In this document: one piece after another, positions 63,166-64,000 of the stretch | How the letters are laid out: the number at the start of each line of letters is the position of its first letter | Position numbering within the stretch: the first letter of the stretch is position 1 | Assembly: GCA_963783095.1 (NCBI GenBank) | Contig: CAWAMR010000002.1 | Coordinates: 186,001 to 250,000, forward strand | Length of the DNA stretch: 64,000 nucleotides | Source of the DNA: CAWAMR01 sp963783095 | GTDB taxonomy: Bacteria; Planctomycetota; Planctomycetia; Gemmatales; Gemmataceae | Direction: 5' to 3' | Position numbers and translations under genes: made by a program | Notes under the pieces: generated by a model | Databases searched by the model: none | What the model saw: the letters and a program-made list of their open reading frames with translations, nothing else | What the model was told of the DNA's origin: nothing

Positions 63166-64000
63166 CTACTTCTCTTCAGACGCAGCAATCTCGATCTTCA
63201 GAGGCTCAAGCCAGTGCTTGTGATCGGCGTTGTAGTACAGGTAGCCCCGGCTCGCCGGTCCTCGGTATTCACCCGGCATCTCGCAAATCAAGTCGAGCGT
63301 CAGGTTGATCTGTTCCTTTTTCTTCATTGCTCGCCAATAGATCACCAATTCCCGGCCCTTGATCTCGAAGTAACCGATCTTGCCGCTCTCAGTCAATTCC
63401 TTCAACTGCTTCATGTCGGTGGGAATCTTCATGCCGCCGGGGATGCCGACGATCGCCACCGCCATGCCGTGATCCTGATCCAGCTTGTTTCGCAATGAAA
63501 CTTTGAGCGGCACCGTTTCACCTTCCACCGCCTTGGCTCGTTCCAGCTTCGTCGTCAGTTCCAGCGAGCACTGCACAGCGCTCACAGGGGTCGAAGTGCT
63601 GCACGACCATTGCAATGCGAATGGATACTGCTGTTTGCTCGTAATCTCGACGCGAACCTCGTTGGCACCGGGTTGGAATACCTTCTCGGCGTTCGGAACT
63701 TCAAGGGTAATCACTTCCGTATCCTTGGCGGTGAATTCCTTCGAGAACTTCTTGTCGCCGACGATTAGCGTGAATTTTCCACCTTCAGGCATGCTCTTCT
63801 TGCTGTTCGCTTCGGAAATCAGAGCCTTCAGCGCCAAGATGGTCGATTGAGTCGAGCCGAACTGCGCCGCCGCCATCCCGTTGCTGGCAAAGCCATTTCG
63901 TGGCCTTGGCCAAAGGCTGACCGAACAGCGGCTTGTCGTTGGCCCGAATCCAACCGAGAACTACCAGGGCTGTCGTTTCGATCTGGAGATCCCGGCCGCC
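63166..64000 (-). CDS. Alpha-2-macroglobulin-like protein, C-terminal part, one frameshift
   Basis: The gene enters from the right end of the window on the minus strand. The incoming frame reads IETTALVVLGWIRANDKPLF and AKATKWLCQQRDGG, the end of the thioester-containing alpha/alpha-barrel domain. It breaks near 63875 and continues QFGSTQSTILALKALISEAN, then beta-rich macroglobulin domains (FTLIVGDKKFSKEFTAKD, AKAVEGETVPLKVSLRNKLD, GMAVAIVGIPGGMKIPTDMK) to the stop. Bacterial alpha-2-macroglobulins are periplasmic protease traps, often encoded with a PBP1C gene; that neighbour is outside the window. The terminator at 63102-63140 follows. Confidence 0.85.

Overview
The window looks like chromosomal DNA of a planctomycete, most likely of the Gemmatales/Gemmataceae type. 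This is inferred from the gene set: a DUF1080 sugar-hydrolase-like protein, a DUF1559-type protein carried on a lipoprotein, large secreted WD40 proteins, Sel1 and leucine-rich-repeat proteins, a Ser/Thr kinase fused to signalling domains, an M50 protease fused to a HlyD-like adaptor, and an Alternative Complex III / caa3 oxidase cluster. No rRNA, tRNA or CRISPR array was recognised.

Layout. 0-13.5 kb: the end of a PP2C/SpoIIE phosphatase, a prolyl oligopeptidase, acylphosphatase, a Sel1-repeat protein, a secreted protein of unknown function, a HAD phosphatase, glyA, a 966-residue WD40 protein, an isochorismatase-fold hydrolase and clpX. 13.6-23.4 kb: a small membrane protein, a DUF1080 protein, a fatty-acid desaturase, murB with a small FtsQ-position membrane protein behind it, several secreted or lipoprotein genes, an esterase and a Tat-exported protein. 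23.4-26.2 kb: a cluster of nested palindromes, a complete IS630-family element and a tandemly duplicated lipoprotein gene. 28.4-45.7 kb: the respiratory block, with actA-F, an unknown membrane protein, SCO, coxB, coxA, coxC, coxD, a dihaem cytochrome c, ctaA and ctaB, all on the plus strand. Quinol oxidation by ACIII would feed a caa3-type oxidase whose subunit II carries its own cytochrome c; SCO, CtaA and CtaB supply the copper site and haem A. 45.8-55.8 kb: an LRR protein, an Rpn nuclease remnant, a kinase-receiver-HD-GYP fusion, a DUF5655-like protein, and a two-gene operon pairing a HlyD-WD40 lipoprotein with an M50 protease-HlyD membrane protein. 55.9-64 kb: a disrupted type IIG restriction-modification gene, repeat-rich DNA with small membrane ORFs, a DUF3037-like gene that is both nonsense-mutated and interrupted by an IS5-family element, and the end of an alpha-2-macroglobulin gene.

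Two features run through the whole window. First, about twenty single-base frameshifts break otherwise well-conserved genes, including the normally essential murB, while the 13.5-kb actA-coxD block is clean. Part of this is probably consensus error; the in-frame stops, the Rpn internal deletion and the IS insertion look like real decay. Second, there are many intergenic perfect palindromes and dispersed inverted repeats (14.3, 23.4-23.9, 27.8, 42.3, 43.6, 50.5, 53.4, 59.8 and 60.9 kb). One family recurs at least three times and could be a MITE-like or REP-like element.

The least described systems here are the HlyD-WD40 / PqqD-M50-HlyD pair and the kinase-receiver-HD-GYP fusion.
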